Positions 25,403-33,870 of a DNA stretch of 64,000 nucleotides are shown in pieces; the stretch's first letter is position 1; every line of letters begins with the position of its first letter. The translations under genes were made by a program, and so were the position numbers. The notes beneath the pieces were generated by a model that was not told the origin of the DNA, ran no database searches, and saw nothing but the letters and a program-made list of their open reading frames with translations. Source of the stretch: Desulfobulbaceae bacterium (GTDB lineage Bacteria; Desulfobacterota; Desulfobulbia; Desulfobulbales; SURF-16); NCBI GenBank assembly GCA_024637145.1, contig JAGXFQ010000005.1, positions 18,389 through 82,388 of the forward strand, given 5' to 3'.

Positions 25403-27184
25403 TTACTGGCCGGTGATGAGGGTGGGCGGCAGATGTTGCGTCTGGATCATGCCGCTGATGCAGAGGATGGAGGCGTATTCGATGATATTTTGGAGCTCGC
25501 GGATATTGCCTGGAAAATCATAAGAGAGGAGGATCTGTAAGGCCTCCTCAGAGATTCCCCAGACATCCCGTTTTTTCTGGCGGTTACATTGTTCAAGGAA
25601 ATGTTCGATGAGGAGATGGATGTCATCAGCCCTTTTGCGCAGGGGCGGCATCTCGAACTTGGCCACGTTGAGCCGATAAAATGCTTTGTCCTCGCAGCCT
25701 GTTGCCGAGGTGGCAATAATGAGGACATTGGTTTCGGCGGGATCACGGGCCATGAGCTGCAGTAATTTGACCTGAACGGGCAGGGTGGGTTTGCCGATAT
25801 GGGCAAGCAGGAGAATGCCGCCCCGGGCGGCATGGAACAACTCACCCCCTTGAGGAACGGCACCGTTTATCTGCGGAGAGGGCCCGAAGAGTTGCTCTTT
25901 GAGGAGTGGATCGGCGAGTTCTCCGCATTTGACCGCGACAAAAGCCCCCTCCCTGCGGTTGCTCAGCGTATGGATCGCTCTGCTGATCAGCTTTTTTCCG
26001 GTACCTGATTCCCCAACAATAAGGATATTTTGCTCTTTTTGGGCAAGGGCCGGCAGAATATCAAAGAGCTTGTTCATGGCCGGGCTCTTGGTGATGATGT
26101 CACCGATTCGTCTCTGTTGGTATTGATGGGTTGGCAGGGCCGTTGCCGGCCGGAGGTCCCTGAATGTTTCCACGCCGCCGATCAGGTTGCCGCCACTGTC
26201 ATACATGGGAGCGGCACAGATGCTGATGGGAATCTGCACGCCGTCGATATTTTTGATATGGATGCAGCGATTTTTGTCGGCCTTGCCGCTCTTGATGGTG
26301 GCGGCTATGGCGCAGGATTTGCCGCAGATACTGGCCTGAAAAATCTCATGGCACGGTTTGCCCATCACCTCAGCACCGGTTCGCCCCGTAATCTGCTCGG
26401 CGGCCCGGTTAAAGGAGGTCAGCCGCCACTCGGTGTCAACGGTGAAGACGCCGTCGCTGATATTGTCGAGGATAACGGCGCGATCAAGGAGCGACTGCAC
26501 GCTGCGAAAGACCTGAACGCCGCCCACCACATTGTTGTCGGCATCAAAGAGGGGGGTGGCGCTTATGGTGGCGCCAATGCGCTTACCATTGGCATGGGTG
26601 ATAAAAAGAGTGCGGTTTTCAACGGCCCTCTGGGTGCGGACACTTTCCGCCAGAATGCAGGCGGTGGCGCAGCAGTTGGATTTGAAGACGTGGCTGCAGG
26701 CCTTGCCCAGGGCGTCCTGTTCCGACCAGCCGGTGAGCAGCTCGGCCGCCTTGTTAAAAGAAGTAATTTTCTTGTTCTGGTCCACCGTGAAAATGCCGTC
26801 AACAATACTGTCCAGGATGAATTTGGGACGGGTTTTTTCGCCTTGATAGGCCGAATATCTCTGGGTCAGAACCTGCAAGGGGATGGGCCAATCCACCTGG
26901 TGTCTAAAGCGGATGCCGCAGCGGGTTTTGGGATTGTTTTGTGTCGGGGGCTTGATCCAGCAAACCTCGCCATGGCCATAATGGGCATCGAGACCGTACT
27001 CTTCCGGCCATATTTCAACATCCATATTGAGGGAAACGGCTGCATCCGTTTCTATCTGGATGCCGGCGGCATGGATGTCCGTGGTTATGGCCGGAAAGGT
27101 GAGGTTGCTCTGCTGCTCACGGAGTCGTAAGCTGAGCTTGAAAGGCATTCTGCTGAAATGACGACGCTCATCTTTTGTTTTCAT
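25403..27184 (-). CDS. PilZ-PAS-PAS protein with degenerate sigma-54 AAA domain
   Basis: A 593-residue protein. Residues 1-110 look like PilZ (RHFSR, RxxxR at Arg8-Arg12, then DIHAAG, where the usual Ser is His), which would bind cyclic di-GMP. Two PAS domains follow (about 122-235 and 238-350; KITSFNKAAELLTGWSE and RLTSFNRAAEQITGRTG). The C-terminal 235 residues align with NtrC-type AAA+ domains: Walker A GESGTGKK is kept, but the GAFTGA loop is replaced by SPQINGAVPQGGE, Walker B reads GGILLLAHIG without its acids, and the protein ends without a helix-turn-helix. It should neither hydrolyse ATP normally nor activate sigma-54 polymerase. A regulatory scaffold is inferred. The frame is open and intact, so it is not an obvious pseudogene. 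Confidence 0.8.
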   Translation of the reverse strand: MKTKDERRHFSRMPFKLSLRLREQQSNLTFPAITTDIHAAGIQIETDAAVSLNMDVEIWPEEYGLDAHYGHGEVCWIKPPTQNNPKTRCGIRFRHQVDWPIPLQVLTQRYSAYQGEKTRPKFILDSIVDGIFTVDQNKKITSFNKAAELLTGWSEQDALGKACSHVFKSNCCATACILAESVRTQRAVENRTLFITHANGKRIGATISATPLFDADNNVVGGVQVFRSVQSLLDRAVILDNISDGVFTVDTEWRLTSFNRAAEQITGRTGAEVMGKPCHEIFQASICGKSCAIAATIKSGKADKNRCIHIKNIDGVQIPISICAAPMYDSGGNLIGGVETFRDLRPATALPTHQYQQRRIGDIITKSPAMNKLFDILPALAQKEQNILIVGESGTGKKLISRAIHTLSNRREGAFVAVKCGELADPLLKEQLFGPSPQINGAVPQGGELFHAARGGILLLAHIGKPTLPVQVKLLQLMARDPAETNVLIIATSATGCEDKAFYRLNVAKFEMPPLRKRADDIHLLIEHFLEQCNRQKKRDVWGISEEALQILLSYDFPGNIRELQNIIEYASILCISGMIQTQHLPPTLITGQ

Positions 27185-27736
27185 AAATGCCCGGGGAAAA
27201 AGGGGGTCAGGTATGGCAGGACAGGTCTCGGTGGAGAGTTGACTAAAAAACAGGCTCTGTTATTGGTCAAATAACCAGGGGGGAGTGGTTGATCCCCAAG
27301 CCGGCTTTTTGTCTCGCCTTTGAGATGGCCCGTTGCCGGGGATAACAATTGATTAGCGCATAATAATTTTGCAAAAACCACAATAAGAGTGTGCTGGGCC
27401 TGCTTCTCCAATCTTTGGTAAGCAAAATAAGGGCCAATAAGGGTTGGTGTTCTAATATGTTGCAATTGCGGGATATTTTTTTTGGCAGGGGGCCGCGGCA
27501 GCCGAAATCGGCCATTTTCTGGGGAAGGGGTGGTCAAGAGCTGGGGTGGTTGGCCTTGGTGGCGGGGCGTTCTGGCCAGGATTCCTTTCTATGCGCAAAA
27601 AACCCAACAAGGAAGAAGTGCCAAAAATAGCCTTGTTTTGCCCGTTGTCTGTGTGATAAATTTATAAAAACATCACCTTGATGGATCTCCCCTTGCCATC
27701 ATCATATCAACATCTTTAACCGTAAGGAGATGCACA
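27185..27736. other. Intergenic stretch, 550 bases
   Basis: Between the divergent PilZ-PAS gene and the small lipoprotein gene. It is richer in A and T than the flanks around 27340-27450. Short frames on both strands lack ribosome binding sites or family motifs. It presumably holds both promoters; no consensus element was convincing. Confidence 0.4.
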
Positions 27737-27961
27737 ATGACTATGAAACGCTTTGGAACGGCGGCACTGTTACTCAGTGCCATGGCACTCGCTGCAACCG
27801 GCTGTATGGATAAAGGCACCAGCAGTAACGAAAAAGGAGCCAGGATGTCGAGTGAAGAACATAAAGAAAAATATCCCGAGGGTCATGATCGCAGCGTAGG
27901 CAAGAACTGCTATTATGATAGTAAAACAGATTCTTTTTTCTGCACCTTTGATGAGAAATAA
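27737..27961 (+). CDS. Small lipoprotein, 74 residues
   Basis: A secreted lipoprotein with a basic start (MTMKRF), hydrophobic core and lipobox LAATGC (Cys23). The mature part is only about 50 residues, very hydrophilic (KEKYPEGHDRSVGKN), with two cysteines twelve residues apart (NCYYDSKTDSFFC) that could form a disulfide or bind a metal. AAGGAG precedes the ATG with ideal spacing. Not recognised as a known family. A long hairpin terminator follows, so it is a single-gene unit. Confidence 0.75.
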   Translation: MTMKRFGTAALLLSAMALAATGCMDKGTSSNEKGARMSSEEHKEKYPEGHDRSVGKNCYYDSKTDSFFCTFDEK

Positions 27962-28032
27962 GTCGTGCTCTGACGTATTTTTACAAAAAAAATGGCCAGA
28001 AGCGCTTTGTTTTATAATGCTCTTGCCGCGCC

Positions 28033-28080
28033 TGGCAATACCCCACAGAGGCAAAGGCCTCTGTGGGGTATTGCCATTTT
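28033..28080 (+). terminator. Terminator after the small lipoprotein gene
   Basis: A perfect 20-base stem (28033-28052 with 28057-28076) around an AAAG loop, followed by TTTT. It separates the small lipoprotein gene from the DUF2238 gene. Confidence 0.8.
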
Positions 28081-28170
28081 AGGACCAGGTTGGCGGCGGG
28101 CCAAAAAAGAGGCAGGGCGCGGCCATTTCTGCAGAAGAGCATGGGTGGTAAGGGCCAAAGAGAATGAGGG

Positions 28171-28860
28171 ATGAGGATGATGATCACTGCCAAGTGGGCA
28201 AGGCCAGGCGTTTCTGTGAAGCATTGGGAGCCGGGCCTGCTGTTTGCCCTGGTGGCCCTGGCCCTTATGCTCTCGGCAATAAAGCCCTTTCGCTTTCAGA
28301 TCTGGTTTCTCGAGGTGGCGCCGGTGTTCATCGGGGCTGTGTTGCTGGTTGCCAGCCGCCGTTCTTTTCCACTCACCATGTTGCTTTATCGCCTTCTTGC
28401 CCTGCATGCCCTGATTCTCATTGTCGGGGGCCATTACGCCTATGCCAGGGTCCCGGTGGGTTTCTGGTTCCAAGACCTTTTTGATTTAAGTCGCAATCAT
28501 TATGATCGCCTTGGTCATCTGGCTCAAGGCTTTATCCCTGCCATTCTGGCCCGGGAAATTTTGCTGCGCCGGACCCCCCTTGTCCCTGGGAAATGGCTCT
28601 TTTTTCTTGTTCTCTGCGTCTGTCTGGCCTTCAGCGCCTTTTATGAGCTTCTGGAATGGTGGGTGGCGCTTCTGGATGACGGCGTCTCCCAGGATTTTCT
28701 GGGGAGCCAGGGGGATGTCTGGGACACCCATTGGGATATGTTTCTGGCTCTGCTGGGGACGCTGGCTGGCCAGCTTCTTTTGGCAAAGCCCCATGACCGG
28801 GCCCTGGCCCGGTTGACGCCAGCACCGCCAAAAGCCTCGGATGACTCGGGTGAGGGGTAA
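28171..28860 (+). CDS. DUF2238 (YjdF-family) membrane protein
   Basis: A 229-residue inner-membrane protein with about six helices. The conserved signatures of the family are present: NHYDRLGHLAQGF, FSAFYELLEWW and GDVWDTHWDMFLALLG. No function is established for DUF2238; the conserved His, Asp and Glu near the membrane suggest a metal site or an enzyme. Start is uncertain among ATGs at 28171, 28177 and 28180; GAGGG lies directly before the first. It is convergent with the receiver protein gene. Confidence 0.85.
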   Translation: MRMMITAKWARPGVSVKHWEPGLLFALVALALMLSAIKPFRFQIWFLEVAPVFIGAVLLVASRRSFPLTMLLYRLLALHALILIVGGHYAYARVPVGFWFQDLFDLSRNHYDRLGHLAQGFIPAILAREILLRRTPLVPGKWLFFLVLCVCLAFSAFYELLEWWVALLDDGVSQDFLGSQGDVWDTHWDMFLALLGTLAGQLLLAKPHDRALARLTPAPPKASDDSGEG

Positions 28861-28913
28861 GGCGCCGCGGGGTGGGGGGAATCCTGGGCCGGCATTTTTT
28901 ATGGCAGGGTGCT

Positions 28914-29759
28914 TCAGGTCAGGAGCTGGCCTCCTGCTGTTGAGGGCTGAAAAGGCAATCCGGCGAAATGGGCATGGAAGGCCGGACAGTAGCGCTCAAT
29001 ACAGGTGTAGATGCGTTTTCTGAGCAGCGGTTTGCGGATCACCTCCAGGACACATTCTTTGCGAACGATGGGCAGGAGTTCTCTCACGGATTGTACGGCG
29101 GTCTGCACCACGATATTGGCATCGCCAAAGATATGGCGTGCGGCCCTGTTTTTCTCGACAATGGCGAGGAAATGGTTGCCGTCCACAACGGGCATTATGA
29201 TATCGAGAAAGACCAGGTCAAACTCTTCGCTGAAATAGTAAAAAAGGGCTTCAGCCACGGAATCCACGGCCGTGATCTGGATATCCTTATTAAATGTTTT
29301 GATAAATTCTTCCAGTAAGGTCAGGTTCAGCACCTCATCATCAATAATCAGGATTTTCGTATCCGCCGCAGTAGGTTTGGGGGCACGCTCCCTGGGGCTG
29401 GTGGTGACAAAAGGCACCATGGTGGCGGTGAAATTATGCGTGGCGCGACCCTCCATATCCATGGAGCCGTTTTGCTGCAGGTTATCCAGGAGCGCTAGGC
29501 AGGCCCTGATGAGTTTGGGGTCCGCTTCCTGATTGCGTCTGGCCGCGGTGTCCAGGCCACGGGCCGCCAGGGCGGTCACTCGGGTGATGTTGTCGAGGCT
29601 GAAGAGATTTGCCACTCCACGGAGGGTACGGAGGGATTCTGCGCCGTTGCTGAGGCTCTTTGGGTCGGTAGGTTTTTTCTCCAAGGCCAGCAGGAGTTGT
29701 TGGGTCTCTTGGATAAGGGCTTCAGCGGCATCCTGAAAATTAAGGGCCTGGTATGCCAT
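28914..29759 (-). CDS. Response regulator with degenerate HPt-like N-terminus
   Basis: A 281-residue signalling protein. Residues 133-260 are a receiver domain: acidic pair Asp140-Asp141, phosphoacceptor Asp186 in LVFLDIIMP, and Lys near 244 in VIRKPLL. Residues 1-100 are helical and pattern like an HPt domain (SLRTLRGVANLFSL), but the phospho-accepting His is Arg44, so phosphotransfer is unlikely. No output domain follows. It may therefore act by protein contact, for example as a phosphate sink or chemotaxis-type regulator. It has no kinase neighbour. No clear Shine-Dalgarno is seen. Confidence 0.8.
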   Translation of the reverse strand: MAYQALNFQDAAEALIQETQQLLLALEKKPTDPKSLSNGAESLRTLRGVANLFSLDNITRVTALAARGLDTAARRNQEADPKLIRACLALLDNLQQNGSMDMEGRATHNFTATMVPFVTTSPRERAPKPTAADTKILIIDDEVLNLTLLEEFIKTFNKDIQITAVDSVAEALFYYFSEEFDLVFLDIIMPVVDGNHFLAIVEKNRAARHIFGDANIVVQTAVQSVRELLPIVRKECVLEVIRKPLLRKRIYTCIERYCPAFHAHFAGLPFQPSTAGGQLLT

Positions 29760-30066
29760 ACGAGTCTTCTCCCGTCTTTATTTTTAACCCTGGTGGCAGC
29801 AAAGAGTGATGCCCGGTTGACGTCGGAGATGTGGTGGAGAGCAGAGAGCTGATTGTTTTTAAAGTATAGCTTGGAAAAATCCGTAAGTTCAAATTGAAAG
29901 TGATGGGGGGGGAATTTTTTTTTAAATCTTGAATGATGTTAGGGGAGAGCGGATTGAGGGCTGGAACAGCGGGGCTTCAGTTTGCGCCTCTCTGCTTTGT
30001 GGCCTGCCCCGACCCTTTAATCCTCTTCAGCACCATCGTGCTGGTCTGGGTGGACAGGGGCAGGTC

Positions 30067-30350
30067 GACGAGTTCGTCAAGAAAAATGACACCGTGGTCA
30101 GCTGCCTCATAACGGCTCGTACCGGAGCGGTCAGCGCCGGTAAACTTTGTGACTGGAACAAGGCTGCCGAGGCGGGCATGAAGGCCTCTGGTCTTGAGTA
30201 TTCCGGTGCGTACGGTTTTGCCGCCACCGAGACCTACTGGCCCATCAACCATATGGTTGCTGCCAAAGAGTGATGCCCTGAAGTGCAACCACTGTCATGG
30301 CTCTGCGGGTTGTCTTGACTGGCAGGCCTTGGGGTATAAAGGGTGATCCC
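30067..30350 (+). pseudogene. Decayed fragment of an octahaem tetrathionate-reductase-like cytochrome c
   Basis: The frame from about 30067 gives a segment with DWNKAAEAGMKASGLEYSG followed by TETYWPINHMVAAKE, which I recognise as the C-terminal region of the tetrathionate reductase family octahaem cytochromes. After the stop at 30271 the frame shifts by one and continues with ALKCNHCHGSAG and LDWQALGYKG, containing a CxxCH haem motif and again matching that family. A third shift would restore the usual following GDP. The N-terminal three quarters, with most haem sites, are missing. The fragment is therefore a remnant of a periplasmic multihaem cytochrome gene. The surrounding stretch 29760-30558 holds no intact gene. 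Confidence 0.7.
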
Positions 30351-30390
30351 CGCACGGTAAAGGGCGCAGCGCCTAAATAGGGCTCTTCTC

Positions 30391-30421
30391 GCCGCCCTTC
30401 TGCCGCCGGCAGAAGGGCGGC
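30391..30421. repeat. Inverted repeat, GC-rich hairpin
   Basis: A perfect 14-base stem GCCGCCCTTCTGCC / GGCAGAAGGGCGGC around a GCC loop. It has no T run on either side and lies just before an evident terminator at 30428, downstream of the cytochrome remnant. Its role is unclear; it could be a leftover transcription terminator or RNA-stabilising hairpin. Confidence 0.5.
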
Positions 30422-30427
30422 TGCCTG

Positions 30428-30470
30428 CCAATAAAAAAGCCAGGGCATTTTGCCCTGGCTTTTTTATTGG
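30428..30470. terminator. Bidirectional hairpin terminator
   Basis: A perfect 20-base stem (30428-30447 with 30451-30470) around a TTT loop, with A and T tracts on the two arms so that it would work on either strand. It lies upstream of the PC4-like gene and probably once served the decayed cytochrome gene. Confidence 0.8.
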
Positions 30471-30558
30471 TATTTTGTATGGTGGGGCTGGTTTTACGAT
30501 GCAGAGGCGGTGTTTTTTTCAGGGCCTTTGAAGGACAAAAAAGTAGATAGGAAATAAA

Positions 30559-30840
30559 ATGGCTGAAACCATTGATGAATTGACCATTGATTGGGAAGAG
30601 GATGGTGTGCTGACCTGCAAGGAGATTGACAAGGTCGTCCTTTCCAAGGGGGCCTGGACCACCATTCTTTTCCGTTACCAGCAATGGGACAAGAAAAAAG
30701 AGGCGTATGGTGCCGATTTGTATCGCATCCAGCGTTATCAAAAAAGAAACGGCGAGTATCAGAAGAAGGCCAAATTCAATATCTCCAGCCCAGCGCAGGC
30801 CCGCAAGATTATTGAGGCGCTGCAGGGATGGCTGGATTAG
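30559..30840 (+). CDS. PC4/p15-like small protein
   Basis: A 93-residue soluble protein. The pattern KGAWTTILFRYQQWDKKK, then LYRIQRYQKRNGEYQKKAKF, then ISSPAQARKIIEALQGW resembles bacterial proteins annotated as transcriptional coactivator p15/PC4-like, which bind single-stranded DNA as dimers through a curved beta sheet; this is from memory and not certain. AGGAAA precedes the ATG. It is a single gene, convergent with the bifunctional methyltransferase gene 58 bases away. Confidence 0.6.
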   Translation: MAETIDELTIDWEEDGVLTCKEIDKVVLSKGAWTTILFRYQQWDKKKEAYGADLYRIQRYQKRNGEYQKKAKFNISSPAQARKIIEALQGWLD

Positions 30841-30897
30841 AGATCAGACTGAAGCAGTCAGAAGAGGGCCTGCTGTTTGGCGGAGACTCTGCGCCAC

Positions 30898-32808
30898 TTA
30901 TTCCTGCATGCTGCCTTCTGCATCCTGCTTGCTGAATTTTTTCACCCGGCCGCTGCCCTGCCAGCCGGCCTCCCGAATCTCTCGGGTCAGTTCGGCGGTT
31001 ACCTCCCACTTGTTTAAGGGGCTTATCAGGTAGAGGCCGTCCACAAAGGTCGAGACATCACTCATCAGCTGTCTGGTGTAATCCAGGGCGCATTTGCGCT
31101 GATCCTCCACCTTGTCATAGTGCCAGAGTTTTTTGCGCAGGGCCTCCGGAATGGCAATGCCGGGCACCTCGTTATGGAGAAAGTCGGCATTGCGCGCCGA
31201 GATCAGCGGAAAGATGCCGGGCAGAACCAGCAGTTCAAGATGGTTCACCGCCTCCATCATCTGTTCGATTTCCGCGGCGTCAAAGATGGGCTGGGTCATC
31301 ACGAATTTGAGGCCCAGTTCCGCCTTGCGCTCCAGGCGTCTGATCTGCACCTCGGGCCGGGAGGGCCGGAAGGAAAAGGCACCGCCAATGGAGAAATGGG
31401 TCTGGGCCTTCATGGCCTTGCCCGCCAGGTTACGGCCCTGATTAAAGAGGTCAATCATCCGGATCAGGCCAAAGGATTTGAGGTCAAAGACGCCGCTGGT
31501 GCCGGGCTGGTCACTGGAGGTGGCCGGATCGCCGGTAATGGCCAGGATGCCGCTGATTCCTAAAAGATGGGCCCCCATGATCTGGGACTGGAGGCCCAGG
31601 ATGTTGCGGTCCCGGCAGGTCAGGTGGATGATGGTCTGGATGTCCAGTTTCTCATGGATGAGATGGGCCAGGGAGAGGTTGTCGGCCCGCAGGATGGCCA
31701 GGGGATTCTCGCCCAGGGAGATGGCATTGGCCCCGCTTTCTTTCAGCACCCTGGCCCCCTCAATGACACCGTCTACGGCCAGGTGGGTGGGAGGGTCGAG
31801 CTCGACGATGATGGGGAGCTGGTCCCCCGGCAGGTTTTCCAGCAGGGCCCCGTTTGTCTGGCCCCTTTTTTGGTCGACGCTCTGCAGGCTGCTGTCGCCC
31901 TGGACATCAGCGGAACGCATCAGGGGGCGCCGTTTTATTTTCAGGTGTTGCTGGAACTCGTGGATGTGGGCAGGAGTGGTGCCGCAGCAGCCCCCCACCA
32001 GCCTGGCCCCCAGTTTAATCATGGCGGCCAGGGACTTTACCATATAGGCGGGTTCAGCTGGATAGACCATGCGGTGGCCGACAATCTCCGGGAAGCCGGC
32101 GTTGGGGAAGGCGGACAAGGGGACCTTGTCGCGCAGGGGGGAGAGATGTTCAATGGCGGTGAGCAGGGAGGAGACCCCCCGGCCGCAGTTGCCACCCACT
32201 ACATCAGCACCGGCGGCCAGGGCGGCTTCGCCGCAGGTAAGGGCATCCATGCCGGCGGCGGTCTTGCCCCCTGAGGGATAGGCCATCTGGGCGACAATGG
32301 CCGTGTCCGTAATACTCCGCGCTGTTTTTATGGCCAGAATCAGCTCCTCAAGATGGGTGAAGGTCTCAAAGAGCAGGAGGTCAACACCGCCTTCAAGGAG
32401 GAGCTCGATCTGTTCGCGGAAGGTTTCCTGCAGCACCGCGACGCTGGTCTCGCCGGTGGAGAGGGGGAACTCCATGCCGGAGGGGCCGATGGAGCCGGCC
32501 ACATAGATATCAGGGCCGGCAGCCCTCTTGGCCAGCAGCACGCCGGTGAGGTTGATGTCGCGGAGCTTGCTGTCTAAACCCGCTTCTTCGAGCTTGCAGC
32601 GATTGGCGCCAAAGGTGTTGGTCTCAATGAGCTGACTGCCGGCCCTGATATACTCCTCGTGGATGGAGTAGATCAGGTCTGGTTCGCTGATATTAAAGCG
32701 TTCGGTATCTTTGCCTAGTTCCAGGCCCTTACTGTAGAGATAGGTGCCAATGGCGCCGTCACCAAGAAGGACCTTGTCGAGAAGATAATCGCTTAAATTG
32801 GGTTTCAT
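30898..32808 (-). CDS. Bifunctional homocysteine S-methyltransferase / methylene-THF reductase
   Basis: A 636-residue two-domain enzyme. Residues 1-300 are a zinc-dependent homocysteine methyltransferase domain with the ligands in GGNCGRG (Cys208) and GGCCGTTP (Cys274, Cys275). Residues 330-620 are a methylene-tetrahydrofolate reductase barrel: PIIVELDPPTHL, ITGDPATSSDQPG and GLKFVMTQPIFDAA. The fusion resembles YitJ of Bacillus and MetH-like N-terminal modules. It could transfer a methyl group to homocysteine and reduce methylene-THF. The next genes to its 5' side in the window are yedF (convergent-divergent arrangement) and then the MetV-MvhD-HdrC operon, so a functional tie to C1 flow is likely. 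No strong Shine-Dalgarno is seen. Confidence 0.92.
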   Translation of the reverse strand: MKPNLSDYLLDKVLLGDGAIGTYLYSKGLELGKDTERFNISEPDLIYSIHEEYIRAGSQLIETNTFGANRCKLEEAGLDSKLRDINLTGVLLAKRAAGPDIYVAGSIGPSGMEFPLSTGETSVAVLQETFREQIELLLEGGVDLLLFETFTHLEELILAIKTARSITDTAIVAQMAYPSGGKTAAGMDALTCGEAALAAGADVVGGNCGRGVSSLLTAIEHLSPLRDKVPLSAFPNAGFPEIVGHRMVYPAEPAYMVKSLAAMIKLGARLVGGCCGTTPAHIHEFQQHLKIKRRPLMRSADVQGDSSLQSVDQKRGQTNGALLENLPGDQLPIIVELDPPTHLAVDGVIEGARVLKESGANAISLGENPLAILRADNLSLAHLIHEKLDIQTIIHLTCRDRNILGLQSQIMGAHLLGISGILAITGDPATSSDQPGTSGVFDLKSFGLIRMIDLFNQGRNLAGKAMKAQTHFSIGGAFSFRPSRPEVQIRRLERKAELGLKFVMTQPIFDAAEIEQMMEAVNHLELLVLPGIFPLISARNADFLHNEVPGIAIPEALRKKLWHYDKVEDQRKCALDYTRQLMSDVSTFVDGLYLISPLNKWEVTAELTREIREAGWQGSGRVKKFSKQDAEGSMQE

Positions 32809-33134
32809 GGGTTTTGTTGGGTGGGCTGGATAAAAAAATGCTTATTTTCAGGCACCATACCATCTCTTCCCCCAACAGCAAAGAAGGAAGCAGCTTTTTG
32901 CTGCAAGGATTGAGCGGCGTTGATGCCGCTGAGAGGGAGGTGCGGAAAAGGTGCTTCTGAAAAACAAATGGCAGGGCGGAGATTGATTGGTATTACCTAT
33001 TGTCTTTTTTGGATGCCAGCCGCTATCAATAGGGGTTCATGAGGGGTGGCCGGTAAAAAAGAAGAGCGCCCCTGCTTTTTGGCTCCCTGGTCGTGCCGGG
33101 CCATGACCAGGGGGTGTTTGAAAAAGGAACGAGT
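32809..33134. other. Divergent intergenic stretch with two small hairpins
   Basis: Between the divergent methyltransferase/MTHFR gene and yedF. On the minus strand two short hairpins lie in the probable leader (AGCGGC/GCCGCT near 32913-32929 and GCAGC/GCTGC near 32892-32906). I compared it with SAM, SAH, THF and cobalamin riboswitch signatures from memory and found no match. Confidence 0.35.
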
Positions 33135-33743
33135 ATGGCAACACAGGTATTGAACTGCCAGGGGCTCAATTGCCCGCAGCCGGTTATCCGCACCAAGGAT
33201 CTGCTGGCGGCTACGGCAGAGGGGGAACTTCTGGTCATTGTCGATAATGAAGCGGCCCGGGATAATGTCAGGCGCTTTGCCGAAAGCCAGGGCCACGCGG
33301 TGACCGTTAGCAGGGTGGGCGGGCTCTTCCACCTGGCCATCACCCGGGGCAGCGGGGAGGCCGCAGGAGAGGCGCCGGCGGTTGCCTGTCCGCGACCGGC
33401 GGCCGGCAAGCGCATCGTCGTGCATATCTCTTCGGAATTCATGGGGCGAGGCGATGACGGCCTGGGGGCGCGTCTCATGGCCGCCTATTTTGACACCCTG
33501 GCCCAGTTTGCCAAAGATATCACCCATGTCACCCTGGTAAACTCTGCGGTAAAGCTCATCGCCCGGGGCTCACCCGTGCTGGCCGAGGCCCGGGAGCTGG
33601 AAAAGCTGGGGGTACAATTTATCGCCTGCGGGGTCTGTCTCAGCCATTTTGGCCTCGCTGATCAGGTCCAGGTGGGCATTATCTCCAATATGTACTCCAT
33701 TATCGCCGCCCATAAGGAGGCGGACCTGCTCCTGCGTCCCTAA
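33135..33743 (+). CDS. yedF: YedF-like sulfurtransferase / selenium metabolism protein
   Basis: A 202-residue protein of the YedF type found in selenium-using bacteria. Residues 1-75 are a TusA domain with the sulfur-carrier motif NCPQP (Cys13). Residues 90-200 are a DsrE/F-like domain ending with CGVCLSHFGLADQV, in which Cys165 and Cys168 match the conserved pair of this family. It probably handles sulfur or selenium persulfide. ATG at 33135 is chosen with GGAACG ahead; the longer frame from 33093 adds 14 residues. A bidirectional terminator and a miniature element follow. Confidence 0.9.
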   Translation: MATQVLNCQGLNCPQPVIRTKDLLAATAEGELLVIVDNEAARDNVRRFAESQGHAVTVSRVGGLFHLAITRGSGEAAGEAPAVACPRPAAGKRIVVHISSEFMGRGDDGLGARLMAAYFDTLAQFAKDITHVTLVNSAVKLIARGSPVLAEARELEKLGVQFIACGVCLSHFGLADQVQVGIISNMYSIIAAHKEADLLLRP

Positions 33744-33803
33744 TGGCTCTTGCGGAGTGCCCCTTCTGCAGCAGGGCCCCCGGCCAAAAGGCATAACAGC
33801 TCT

Positions 33804-33852
33804 TTTCCATAAAAAAAGGCCACCCTTGAGGGCGGCCTTTTTTTATGGAAAA
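33804..33852. terminator. Bidirectional terminator between yedF and metV
   Basis: Inverted arms TTTTCCATAAAAAAAGGCC and GGCCTTTTTTTATGGAAAA around a 12-base loop. The A and T tracts on both sides let it work for yedF on the plus strand and for metV on the minus strand. Confidence 0.75.
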
Positions 33853-33870
33853 CACATGTTGTGGTGGCAG

